Shown here in pieces: positions 25,845 through 34,043 of a stretch of DNA of 55,088 bases. The position numbers and the translations under genes were made by a program. Numbering within the stretch: position 1 is the stretch's first letter; the number at the start of each line of letters is the position of its first letter. Origin of the DNA: Candidatus Aenigmatarchaeota archaeon (GTDB lineage Archaea > Aenigmatarchaeota > Aenigmatarchaeia > QMZP01 > JAFGSV01). A model generated the notes under the pieces. The model did no database searches, was not told the origin of the DNA, and was given only the letters and a program-made list of their open reading frames with translations. The DNA lies in the NCBI GenBank assembly GCA_016931255.1, contig JAFGFG010000001.1, positions 94,961 through 150,048 on the forward strand, given 5' to 3'.

Positions 25845-26056
25845 TTATTCTTCCCCTCTGATGCATTGAGCTTTTCAAGCATTTTCTTAAGGTCCAAACC
25901 ATATGTTTTGCATATATCCTCAAGTGTCAGCTGGTTCATCTCGTACTGCGCCATTGGGCAGTGCATGCACGGCGTATTGAAATCATTCAGCACCTTGCCG
26001 GCATCCTTTACCTTCAGTGCATCTCCGAGAGTTGTCTTTCCTGTTATTTTTGACAT
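25841..26056 (-). CDS. DUF1858-like CxxC redox-disulfide protein
   Basis: 71 residues, matching the small 'hybrid-cluster-protein-associated redox disulfide' domain: TLGDALKVKDAGKVLNDF followed by CMHCPMAQYE and ICKTYGLDL. The CxxC is probably redox-active or binds an Fe-S intermediate. It sits 6 nt downstream of iscU, which supports a role in Fe-S or sulfur handling. Confidence 0.82.
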   Translation of the reverse strand: MSKITGKTTLGDALKVKDAGKVLNDFNTPCMHCPMAQYEMNQLTLEDICKTYGLDLKKMLEKLNASEGKNK

Positions 26057-26062
26057 CTTATC

Positions 26063-26476
26063 TCATTCTCCTTCATTGTTTTTATTATTTGCAGTTTTCT
26101 TTCGGTAATTATCTATTGCATCCTGAAGTGCCTCGGATGCAAGGTTCGAGCAGTGCATCTTAATGGGAGGCAGTCCCCCAAGCTTCCCGGCAACATCATC
26201 CCTGGTAAGCTTATACGCTTCATCCAGTGTCTTTCCTTTCACCATTTCAGTTGTAACGGATGTCGTGGCTATGGCTGAGACGCAGCCGTAAGTCTGGAAT
26301 TTTATGTCCTTTATGATGTCCTTCCCATCCTTTTTCCCGACCATGAGGTAAATCTTCATCACATCCCCACATCTCTGGTTTCCAACCATTCCCACTGCAT
26401 CAGGGTTCTTCATCTCCCCCATGTTCTTTGGGGACTTGAAATGTTCCATCACTTTCCTTGAGTACTGCATTGCCAT
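26063..26476 (-). CDS. iscU: Fe-S cluster scaffold protein IscU
   Basis: 137 residues with the three scaffold cysteines C36 (QRCGD, with D38), C65 (TYGCVSAIATTS) and C109 (MHCSNLA). Builds [2Fe-2S] or [4Fe-4S] clusters from sulfur supplied by IscS. The C-terminal tail is hydrophilic (KKTANNKNNEGE). Eight bases separate it from iscS. Confidence 0.93.
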   Translation of the reverse strand: MAMQYSRKVMEHFKSPKNMGEMKNPDAVGMVGNQRCGDVMKIYLMVGKKDGKDIIKDIKFQTYGCVSAIATTSVTTEMVKGKTLDEAYKLTRDDVAGKLGGLPPIKMHCSNLASEALQDAIDNYRKKTANNKNNEGE

Positions 26477-26484
26477 ATTATCAC

Positions 26485-27630
26485 CTATCTGAGAGGGCTT
26501 ATCTTCCTCAGTGTCTCAACAGATTCCCTGAGTGCCCCTATAGTGTATTCAATCTCCTCTTTTGTATTATCCCTGCCCACGCTGAACCTCACGGAACCGT
26601 GCGCCTCTTCCGGCCTGAGCCCGAGTGATGTAAGTACGTGGCTGGGTTCAAGTGTTTTCGATGAGCATGCAGAACCTGTTGATGACGCGATGCCCTTGAG
26701 GTCGAGATGTATTATGAGAGACTCGCCTTCAATGTGCTTGAATGTTATATGAGCATTGTTTGCGAGCCTAAGATTCCCTGAGGGCCCGTTGAGCCATGAA
26801 TCCTTTATCTCAAGCGCTCCCTCTATCAGCATGTCCCTCAGCTTCGCCATGTGTTCGACATGATTCTCTTTCATCATATCAGCAGCCTTTGAGAATCCTA
26901 TTATTCCGGAGACATTCACAGTGCCGCTCCTGTAGCCGAATTCCTGCCCTCCGCCATGAAGCAGGGGATCTATCCTCATTCCCTGCCTTATGAAAAGCCC
27001 TCCAACACCCTTCGGGCCGTAAATCTTATGTGAGTTGACTGTCATGAGGTCTATGTTGTCCTTCTTCAGGTCTATGGGAACCTTGGTGAAGCTCTGGCAG
27101 GCATCAGTATGGAAGAGCACACCCTTTTCATGGGCTATCTTTCCAAGCTCGCGTATCGGCTCTATTGTCCCTATCTCGTTGTTGGCGTGAATAACGGAAG
27201 CGAGTATAGTGTCCTTCCTTATGGCGTCCGCGAAATCATCAGTGCTTACGAATCCCTGCCTGTCAACAGGAAGGTATGTCACCTCGAATCCCTGCTTCTC
27301 AAGCCATCTTGCAGAGTTAAGAACGCAGTCATGCTCTATCCTTGTCGTTATTATGTGCTTTCCTTTTCCCATGTTGGCAAATGCAATTCCCTTAAGTGCA
27401 AAGTTATTGGACTCCGTCCCGCCGCTCGTGAATACGAGCCTGTGTTCCTTTCCGTTGACCTTGCCTGATATGAGCCTCCGCGCCTTCTCAACAGCATTCT
27501 CTGCGTCCCTTCCTGCTGAATGGAGGCTTGCCATGTTGCCGAAATCCCTTGTAAAGTAAGGCTCCATCGCCTTCATCACTTCGGGGTCGACCCGTGTCGT
27601 TGCCGCTGTATCGAGATATATCCTATTCAT
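26485..27630 (-). CDS. iscS: Cysteine desulfurase
   Basis: 381 residues, group I NifS/IscS type. The PLP lysine is K202 (NSHKIYGPKG) and the active cysteine C322 lies in SSTGSACSSKTLEPSH. H in the HANNEIGTIEPI segment is also conserved. Supplies sulfur for Fe-S clusters, which both hydrogenases need in large numbers. The start overlaps the ArsR-type regulator gene by 8 nt. Confidence 0.95.
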   Translation of the reverse strand: MNRIYLDTAATTRVDPEVMKAMEPYFTRDFGNMASLHSAGRDAENAVEKARRLISGKVNGKEHRLVFTSGGTESNNFALKGIAFANMGKGKHIITTRIEHDCVLNSARWLEKQGFEVTYLPVDRQGFVSTDDFADAIRKDTILASVIHANNEIGTIEPIRELGKIAHEKGVLFHTDACQSFTKVPIDLKKDNIDLMTVNSHKIYGPKGVGGLFIRQGMRIDPLLHGGGQEFGYRSGTVNVSGIIGFSKAADMMKENHVEHMAKLRDMLIEGALEIKDSWLNGPSGNLRLANNAHITFKHIEGESLIIHLDLKGIASSTGSACSSKTLEPSHVLTSLGLRPEEAHGSVRFSVGRDNTKEEIEYTIGALRESVETLRKISPLR

Positions 27631-27922
27631 TCTTGCACCTTCCGCTGCAGCATTTCTTCACATGCTTCTCAACTATCTCCAGTATAGGAAGCACAGTGTC
27701 CCTGTTGAGGGAATATATCCTCTGCTTTCCCTCGCGCCTGACATTCAGCACGCTGCACATTGACATCTTCCTCAGGTTATGTGACACAGCGCTCTGCTCA
27801 TCCCCTATCTTCTCGGCTATCTGGCTGACATTCAGCGGGCCGTCCCTGAGCGCCGTGAGTATGTCGAACTTTGACTGGGTTGCAAAATTCATGAAGAAAT
27901 TATTATATGAAGATTTTTTCAT
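27623..27922 (-). CDS. ArsR-family winged-helix regulator with cysteine tail
   Basis: 99 residues. The winged helix has recognition helix DEQSAVSHNLRKM. A cysteine follows it (MSMCSVL) and a CCSGRC cluster stands at the C-terminus, a possible Fe-S or metal-binding sensor. It heads the iscS-iscU operon, so it probably controls Fe-S assembly, in the place IscR holds in bacteria (inference). The palindrome over its own start codon suggests autoregulation. Confidence 0.88.
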   Translation of the reverse strand: MKKSSYNNFFMNFATQSKFDILTALRDGPLNVSQIAEKIGDEQSAVSHNLRKMSMCSVLNVRREGKQRIYSLNRDTVLPILEIVEKHVKKCCSGRCKNE

Positions 27923-27924
27923 AT
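27905..27924. promoter_or_regulatory. Palindromic operator over the ArsR start codon
   Basis: ATATGAA and TTCATAT form an inverted repeat of 7-bp arms with a 6-bp spacer, and the regulator's ATG (27920-27922) is inside it. A TATA-like TTTAAATATT lies about 25 nt upstream. A bound dimer here would block the transcript start of the iscS operon. Confidence 0.6.
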
Positions 27925-27959
27925 GATTTATATTTCATGGGTAATATTTAAAGGTATCG

Positions 27960-28247
27960 TCAGGCGTCAAAGCTGCTGACAAGCTCCCTGAAGAGGATAC
28001 GTATCTCCTTCAGTTCTTCAACGGGGTATCCGAATTTACGTGAGTACTTCTCCATGTCAGTGATATCCCATTCGGATATCTTTGTGTTATACCCGTCAGA
28101 ATCAGTGAACAGCATGCGTCCGCCTTTCCTGTCCTCTATTATTATTCCGTGCTCAAGGAACCCAAGCCTCTCTATGTAATTACCTGCATCATGGGATTCT
28201 ATGGACTTTGTGTAAAAATCAGGATTTTCATTGATGATAAAGCTCAT
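27960..28247 (-). CDS. Hypothetical protein
   Basis: 95 residues, acidic, soluble, no family recognised. Minus-strand TATA-like CTTTTAAAATTT is about 30 nt upstream of the ATG. A divergent gene follows. Confidence 0.6.
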   Translation of the reverse strand: MSFIINENPDFYTKSIESHDAGNYIERLGFLEHGIIIEDRKGGRMLFTDSDGYNTKISEWDITDMEKYSRKFGYPVEELKEIRILFRELVSSFDA

Positions 28248-28334
28248 ACACTTCTTTTAACCGAAAAATTTTAAAAGAGGTAGAAACCCTTTGATTTTTA
28301 ATCATGACGGTACAATATAATTAAATAGGCTGAT

Positions 28335-28643
28335 ATGTCTGAAAAACTCTGTTCTTCCGGGAAAACCGTTGCTGTTGCAGATATTTCTGTAGATGATATC
28401 AAAAAGCAACTCACCGAGTTCGAATCCGTGTATGATTCAATTAGCAGGAAGTACGAAAGCCATATGCGTCTGAGGATGTCTGACAGCGACGCTGAAAAAC
28501 TCAGGGAGATGAACAACATCCTTCTGGAAATGAGATACAGCGACCCTGTCCTGAAATCAATTGAGCCTGACGGTCTTTCGTACAAGGCGCTTGACCTCAT
28601 GAACGGCGTTGTAAGCCTTCTTTCCCGATATAACGAACTCTAG
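28335..28643 (+). CDS. Hypothetical helical protein
   Basis: 102 residues, largely helical and probably coiled-coil in the middle (KKQLTEFESVYDSISRKYES). No family recognised. Upstream AT-rich TATA region ATATAATTAAATA. Its stop shares CTAG with the convergent zinc-ribbon gene. Confidence 0.62.
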   Translation: MSEKLCSSGKTVAVADISVDDIKKQLTEFESVYDSISRKYESHMRLRMSDSDAEKLREMNNILLEMRYSDPVLKSIEPDGLSYKALDLMNGVVSLLSRYNEL

Positions 28644-28930
28644 ATGCTGTCCAGAAACTGGATGCCTGCTGCTGCCGGATCAGGACTGTGAGCACCTGCA
28701 TGGGAACCGGGCGACATATACGAGGTTGTCTGGACATTTTCCGTGATGACATCCATGTCCTTCTTGAGACCGTCGATATCATCAACGACTATCCTGCTGA
28801 ACCTGTCCCCGCACGCCCTGCAGACGAAAGTCTGCTTGATGAGAATCTTCATTGGCGTGGTGTTTTCGAGAATCTTCGATACGTCCTCGTCAGCGAGGTA
28901 TGCTCCTCCCTGGCATTTCGGGCAGTTCAT
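28640..28930 (-). CDS. Zinc-ribbon protein of unknown function
   Basis: 96 residues. CPKC at residues 3-6 and CRAC near residue 37 form a zinc ribbon; the C-terminal half is low-complexity (Pro/Ala/His/Ser). It may bind nucleic acid. It is separated from mcm by 33 bp but read on the same strand downstream of it. Confidence 0.68.
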   Translation of the reverse strand: MNCPKCQGGAYLADEDVSKILENTTPMKILIKQTFVCRACGDRFSRIVVDDIDGLKKDMDVITENVQTTSYMSPGSHAGAHSPDPAAAGIQFLDSI

Positions 28931-28963
28931 AAGAATTATATTGTCCGGAACTGCTTAAAATTG

Positions 28964-30994
28964 TTAGGGCCGCTGGATATATCCTGGATTGGGTTCGAAC
29001 AGGATGCCGTCCCTCTTGAGCCTGTCGACTATGTCCTCGACTTCATTGCTGTCTATGCCGTCCTTTGATGCCCTGTCCTTGAGCTTTCCTATCGGGACTA
29101 TCTCCCTGCTGCTTCCTGAAAGCTCGTCAATCATGTTCAGTATCTTCGTTATCTTTGACCTCTCGCTGAATGTGGTACCGCCTTCGCTCTTGTCTACGTC
29201 TATCTCGCCTGTCTCTGTGTCATACCCGAGGTCTCTGAGGGAGTTCGTCATCAGCTTTATGGCGCGAAGCGCATCCTCCTTGTTAATCTCATTAGACAGC
29301 CTTATCTTGGCTGAAGCTTCGCTGAGCCTGAGGAGTCCCTCGAACTGCCTGAGTGAAATGGGAACAGGACCCCCGCCTTCTGCCTTTGACCGCGTCTTCA
29401 CATAGAAGTTCCTTAGGAGCTTGCTGACTTCGGGTGTCATGTTCGGGCTGTAATTTTCCTTGGCGTATGCCACATACTTCCTGACGAAATCAGGATGTAT
29501 TACGGGCGCTATCTCGCTGCCCGGGGTTCTCGAACTCATGACGTGGTCGACAATCTTCCTGTCCTTCTTCGACTCAGGAACGTCCCTGAGGGTGAACTTG
29601 AGGTCGAACCTTGAAAGGAGGGTTGGCGGTATGTCTATCTGCTCGCTTATGCTCCTCATCGGGTCGAATCTCGAGAATTTCGGGTTTCCGCCGGCAAGAA
29701 CCGATGTCCTCGCGGGAAGCGTTGCGACTATGCTTGCCTTTGCTATTGATATGGTTCCCTGCTCAAGCGCCTCGTGCATTGCTACCTGGTCATCCTGGCT
29801 CATCTTCTCGAACTCGTCTATGGAAAGCAGCCCCTTGTTCGTGAGCACCAGCGCGCCTGCCTCAAGCACCCATCCTCCCATGAACTGCTCGTCCTTGGTG
29901 ACAGTTGCAGTGAGACCTGCCCCTGTGACGCCTTTTCCTGAAACATAACGTCCCCTGGGAACAATCTCCGGGACGAGCTTGAGCAGCTGGGACTTACCTG
30001 CTGACGGGTCGCCGATTATGAGCACGTGTATATCCCCCCTGAAATGGGTGCCGTCTATGAGATCGCGCTGGACGCCTCCGAACAGCTGGAGTATTATGGC
30101 TTCCTTTATGTGCCTGAGTCCGAAAAGTGAAGGTGCAAGGGAGTCTATCAGCTTCTCGTATATCATGGGATCCTTGGCCAGCTCTATTATCTTCTCCTTT
30201 TCCTTCGGGCTTATCTTGAGCCTTTCCCATGTCGTCTCCGTGGGCTCAACTGAATTGGCATCGAGATAGAAGTCAAGCTTTGTCGACCCGAGCTTTCCTT
30301 TGGGCACTTCCCTTAGGACTCCCACTATCTTCAGGCGGTTCCCGGGGTCTGTCATCCTCCTCCCGTCAGAAGAGACGAGGTCCTCGCTGAGCCATATGTT
30401 AACCTGTGAAGGCTTTTCGCCCTCTGTCAGCTCAAAAGGCTCCTCTATTGTAACCCATCTGGCATCTATCATCACTTTCTTGTGCTCGTCGAAAGACTTG
30501 CCATCGCATGACTTGCCGTCAACTGAATTGGAGCACCTGAATGGTTTTGATATGAAAGTGCCCTTCACGCCGCTTCTTATAATGGACTCGCATTCCAGGC
30601 ATTTCCAGTCAATGGCGATTATCTCGGGCCGTATCTCGGAAGCGCGCCTGACTATGCCTTCGATGCTTATCATCTTTCCGATATGCTTTGACCTGAGATC
30701 CCTTATGTTGACGATGCTTGTATCGGGAAAGCCTCCGAATCTTATTTTCACAGGGCCTGGAACGTCTATTCCGTCCACTGCCGCCTGTGCAACCCTAATC
30801 AAATAGTCCGGATTTTCCTTGAGAAGTACGGAAAGCTCGCTGAATCTCTTGTCAAGTTTGTTGAACTCTATTACAAGTGGTGTCTCTTCCTCAGCGGCCT
30901 TGTACAGGTCCTGCTTGTAATCATCTGAAAGGAAAAGCCTGAACTTGTCTACATGCTCCGTGTTCAGGTCGTCGAATCCGTCTTTCCTTCCCAT
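28964..30994 (-). CDS. mcm: Replicative helicase MCM
   Basis: 676 residues from the ATG at 30994. N-terminal domain with zinc site (CLECES and later cysteines RCSNSVDGKSC), AAA+ core with Walker A GDPSAGKSQLL near residue 330, Walker B LLSIDEFEKM near 388, arginine finger LLSRFDLKF near 460, and a C-terminal winged helix. It unwinds DNA at the replication fork as a hexamer. The frame continues upstream to a TTG at 31045, but TATA TTTTTTAAGC 26 nt upstream of 30994 supports the ATG. No intein is present, although archaeal mcm genes often have one. Confidence 0.96.
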   Translation of the reverse strand: MGRKDGFDDLNTEHVDKFRLFLSDDYKQDLYKAAEEETPLVIEFNKLDKRFSELSVLLKENPDYLIRVAQAAVDGIDVPGPVKIRFGGFPDTSIVNIRDLRSKHIGKMISIEGIVRRASEIRPEIIAIDWKCLECESIIRSGVKGTFISKPFRCSNSVDGKSCDGKSFDEHKKVMIDARWVTIEEPFELTEGEKPSQVNIWLSEDLVSSDGRRMTDPGNRLKIVGVLREVPKGKLGSTKLDFYLDANSVEPTETTWERLKISPKEKEKIIELAKDPMIYEKLIDSLAPSLFGLRHIKEAIILQLFGGVQRDLIDGTHFRGDIHVLIIGDPSAGKSQLLKLVPEIVPRGRYVSGKGVTGAGLTATVTKDEQFMGGWVLEAGALVLTNKGLLSIDEFEKMSQDDQVAMHEALEQGTISIAKASIVATLPARTSVLAGGNPKFSRFDPMRSISEQIDIPPTLLSRFDLKFTLRDVPESKKDRKIVDHVMSSRTPGSEIAPVIHPDFVRKYVAYAKENYSPNMTPEVSKLLRNFYVKTRSKAEGGGPVPISLRQFEGLLRLSEASAKIRLSNEINKEDALRAIKLMTNSLRDLGYDTETGEIDVDKSEGGTTFSERSKITKILNMIDELSGSSREIVPIGKLKDRASKDGIDSNEVEDIVDRLKRDGILFEPNPGYIQRP

Positions 30995-31044
30995 TGGACT
31001 TAGATTTTTGTCATGAAGCTTAAAAAACTTTGATAAGTGAAACA

Positions 31045-31055
31045 ATTATAAAAAC
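31045..31055 (+). promoter_or_regulatory. TATA box of tRNA-Val
   Basis: ATTATAAAAAC is centred 29 nt before the first base of the tRNA, as expected for an archaeal promoter. Confidence 0.6.
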
Positions 31056-31078
31056 AGTTTGTCACTATTATAATGCTC

Positions 31079-31152
31079 GGGCCCGTGGTCTAGTTGGTTA
31101 TGACATCGCCTTGACGTGGCGGGGATCGCCGGTTCGAATCCGGCCGGGCCCA
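31079..31152 (+). tRNA. tRNA-Val (anticodon GAC)
   Basis: 74 nt. The acceptor stem GGGCCCG pairs with CGGGCCC, the anticodon stem TCGCC with GGCGG around loop TTGACGT (anticodon GAC), and the T arm is GCCGG-TTCGAAT-CCGGC. The discriminator base is A at 31152 and CCA is not encoded. No intron. The first bases after it belong to a 42-bp dispersed repeat. Confidence 0.95.
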
Positions 31153-31153
31153 T

Positions 31154-31195
31154 TGAGCCCTTTTAGAAAAAGCGCTCGCGGAAAAGAATACTTTT
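31154..31195 (+). repeat. Dispersed 42-bp repeat, copy 1
   Basis: Matches 48784-48825 at 37 of 42 positions in the same orientation. It has two AAAAG boxes around a GCGCTC core and ends in CTTTT. It lies between tRNA-Val and argS; a T-rich part could act as a tRNA terminator. Confidence 0.7.
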
Positions 31196-31236
31196 AGGAA
31201 AAACTACTTTTAAATTCCGGGCCCGAATAAAGTACC

Positions 31237-32904
31237 ATGCAGCTTCTCAGGAATGACGTGGAAAGGATTCTGAAGAAAGGAAAGCTGGACGTCGCATTAC
31301 TTGAAGTTCCGCCTAAGGCTGAGATGGGGGACTACGCATTCCCGTGCTTCTCGCTTTCGAAGAAGATGAAGAAAGCGCCGGCGGAGATAGCAAAAGACAT
31401 TGCATCCAAGATGAAGGCATCCGGATTCATCAGGAAAATCAGGGCGGAAGGCCCTTATGTCAACTTCTTCGGGAACTGGGAAAAGCTCGGCGAAAAGACG
31501 CTAAAGAAGATTGCGGAAGAAGGCGGACGCTTCGGTTCAGGGAAAAAGTCCGAAAAGATGATGATTGAATTCGCCCATCCGAACACGCACAAGGCACTGC
31601 ATATAGGTCATGCCAGAAACCTCACGCTCGGGGAAGCGCTCTCAAGGACAATGTCATTCGCTGGATATGACGTGAAAAGAGTAAACTATCAGGGGGACAT
31701 AGGGCCGCACGTAGCAAGATGCATATGGGGACTGATGAACCTTAAGGAAAAGGAACCTGAGAAAGGCAAAGGCGAATGGCTTGGCAGGATTTATGCAAAG
31801 GCCAGTACAGAGGCAAAGAATTACAATGCAGAAAAGGAAATACGGGAGACAAACAAGGACCTTTACGCAGGAAAGCCTGAACTGCTGAAGCTATGGAAGA
31901 AAACGAGGAAGTGGAGCCTTGATTATTTTGACGAGGTGTACAGGGATTTCGGTATAAAGTTCGACCGATTCTACTTCGAGAGCGAGGTGGAGGGCCCTGC
32001 CATAAAGCTCGCCAGGGAGCTGGAGAAGAAGGGAACAGCCAAGATGAGCGAAGGCGCCATAGTGATGGACCTTGAGAAATACGGGCTTGGCATATTCGTA
32101 TTGCTCACACAGGACGGGACCCCCCTCTATTCGGTAAAGGATTTCATACTCGCCCGGATGCAGGACAAGGAATACAAGCCTGACAGGATAATCCATGTGG
32201 TCGGTTCCGAGCAGGAGCTGCATTTCCGTCAGGTCTTCAGGGGCCTTGAGCTGATGAAGTCTCCCATAGCCAGAAAGGAGTATCACCTTTCATATGGCCT
32301 TGTGAACCTTGAATCAGGGAAGATGAAGTCAAGGGAAGGCCGTGTCATACTTTACGAAGAGCTCAAAGAAAAGACCATAGAGACCGCAAGGGAGATAACA
32401 ATGAAAAAGAATCCGAAGCTCTCGAAGACTGAACTGGAAAAGATTGCGAGAACAATCGGGCTCGGTGCCCTCAAGTACGACATGGTCAAGGTCTCCCCTG
32501 AGAAGACAATAATATTCGACTGGAACAGGGCGCTCAGCTTTGAGGGAAATAACGCACCTTATCTCCAGTACACCCATGCAAGATGCTGCTCGATTCTCGG
32601 CAAGGCCGGAAAACCGGGAAAGTATGACGCATCTCTCCTGAAAGAGGAAAGTGAGATTTCGCTCCTCAGGAAACTTTCTTCATTTCCTGTTGCAGTGGAA
32701 AGGGCAGGACGCGAGATGAGGCCTCATTACGTGGCCACATACATTTACGAGCTCTGCGATGCTTTCAATGAATTCTACCAGAAGGTTCCTGTAATCAAAG
32801 CCGCAAAGGAGAAGGCTGCAAGAATCGCGCTTGTTGACTCTGTGCGCATAACCATACGGAATGCGCTGAATCTTCTGGGAATAGAAGCCCCTGAGAAGAT
32901 GTGA
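31237..32904 (+). CDS. argS: Arginyl-tRNA synthetase
   Basis: 555 residues, class I synthetase of the short archaeal form. HIGH motif in ALHIGHARNL near residue 122; the KMSKS loop is SGKMKSREG near residue 362; the C-terminal anticodon-binding domain ends with RITIRNALNLLGIEAPEKM. Charges tRNA-Arg. TATA CTTTTAAATTCC lies 26 nt upstream of the ATG. Confidence 0.96.
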   Translation: MQLLRNDVERILKKGKLDVALLEVPPKAEMGDYAFPCFSLSKKMKKAPAEIAKDIASKMKASGFIRKIRAEGPYVNFFGNWEKLGEKTLKKIAEEGGRFGSGKKSEKMMIEFAHPNTHKALHIGHARNLTLGEALSRTMSFAGYDVKRVNYQGDIGPHVARCIWGLMNLKEKEPEKGKGEWLGRIYAKASTEAKNYNAEKEIRETNKDLYAGKPELLKLWKKTRKWSLDYFDEVYRDFGIKFDRFYFESEVEGPAIKLARELEKKGTAKMSEGAIVMDLEKYGLGIFVLLTQDGTPLYSVKDFILARMQDKEYKPDRIIHVVGSEQELHFRQVFRGLELMKSPIARKEYHLSYGLVNLESGKMKSREGRVILYEELKEKTIETAREITMKKNPKLSKTELEKIARTIGLGALKYDMVKVSPEKTIIFDWNRALSFEGNNAPYLQYTHARCCSILGKAGKPGKYDASLLKEESEISLLRKLSSFPVAVERAGREMRPHYVATYIYELCDAFNEFYQKVPVIKAAKEKAARIALVDSVRITIRNALNLLGIEAPEKM

Positions 32905-32905
32905 T

Positions 32906-33121
32906 TCAGAAAGAGAAGCTCTGCATTCTGCTGAGAACAAGAACAGCCACGAATGATGTTATGACTGAAATGGCAATCCCCATGTACATCTGGGCTGTCA
33001 TTATGCTGTGGAATCCGTATTCATCCGGGTCAGCATAATATCCTGTGGCAGTCTGCATTCCCGAGAGAAGGAAACCCAGTGATATTAATATAACAAGAAG
33101 GTACACAACGTTCATTTTCAT
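32906..33121 (-). CDS. Small two-helix membrane protein
   Basis: 71 residues, two membrane helices separated by a short exposed loop rich in Tyr/Asp. No family recognised. The ATG at 33121 is supported by a minus-strand TATA-like AAAAATATAATAC; a longer frame reaching 33199 would cross the divergent gene's promoter. Confidence 0.6.
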   Translation of the reverse strand: MKMNVVYLLVILISLGFLLSGMQTATGYYADPDEYGFHSIMTAQMYMGIAISVITSFVAVLVLSRMQSFSF

Positions 33122-33180
33122 CCTAGAACTTTGGCTGCGAAGTATTATATTTTTATTGGAGTTCATGCAACTAATAACTA

Positions 33181-34002
33181 ATGAACGGAAAATTCGCATA
33201 TATCATGGCCGCATTCATACTGGTTGCATTCGTAAGCGGATGCATAAGCGAGGAGTCTGTTGTACCAGACCAGTCAGGCGGCCAGTGCAATGCGCCAAAG
33301 AAGATGATTGGCGAAGTATGCTGCTACGACCAGAATGCAAATGACATATGCGACATGGAAGAGGCGGGATGTCCTGACTCATGCGATGACAGCAATGCAT
33401 GCAGCAATGACACATGCTCGGCATCAACCAACTTCGAGTGCGTTCATGCCATGAATTATCCATGCTGCGGGAATGATGTCTGCGAAAGGGACGAGGAAAT
33501 CAACAATATATGCCCCGAGGACTGCGTCATTCTTGATGTCACAGACTTCCAGCTCATGGAAGAGAAGGCATTCATTGACAATGGCGTCTACCAGTTCATA
33601 CACACTGTCTCAGCATCCCCCGTAAAATTCTTCAGGCTTAACATAACAGCAGGAAAGGGTGGTATGGAGGACATCAGGTACACATTCACCTGCAACTCGA
33701 CCCAGCACGCAGACCTTGACAGCATAAACTCGGAAGCATACAACGAGACTGATGATATAGAAGAGAAAGTCAACATCCTGGAAACAGCTGACTACATGGT
33801 GTACACCAACTTCTTCAACAAGCAGGAAGCGGGATTCGAACGTGACATAGAGGAACTCAACAGGAATGGTATAGCTTACTTCAACTTCAAGATAGAGAAG
33901 ATAAACCCACTGAAGAGGGATGACCTGACGTGCCTTGTGAAGCTCTATTTCATAGAGCCGAAGAAGATACTCTACAAATGGCTTGAGATATCATATATCT
34001 GA
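33181..34002 (+). CDS. Cysteine-rich lipoprotein
   Basis: 273 residues. Signal helix ending in AFVSGC (lipobox), then about 110 residues with 16 or so cysteines in small repeats (CCYDQNANDICDMEEAGC, CDDSNACSNDTC), which would form disulfide-rich modules outside the cell, and a beta-rich C-terminal domain. I do not know the ligand or partner. TATA TATTATATTTTTATT upstream. Confidence 0.75.
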   Translation: MNGKFAYIMAAFILVAFVSGCISEESVVPDQSGGQCNAPKKMIGEVCCYDQNANDICDMEEAGCPDSCDDSNACSNDTCSASTNFECVHAMNYPCCGNDVCERDEEINNICPEDCVILDVTDFQLMEEKAFIDNGVYQFIHTVSASPVKFFRLNITAGKGGMEDIRYTFTCNSTQHADLDSINSEAYNETDDIEEKVNILETADYMVYTNFFNKQEAGFERDIEELNRNGIAYFNFKIEKINPLKRDDLTCLVKLYFIEPKKILYKWLEISYI

Positions 34003-34043
34003 GAGAGTTACGGAAAGTTTTTTAAGCGCTTTCCTTTCTTAAT

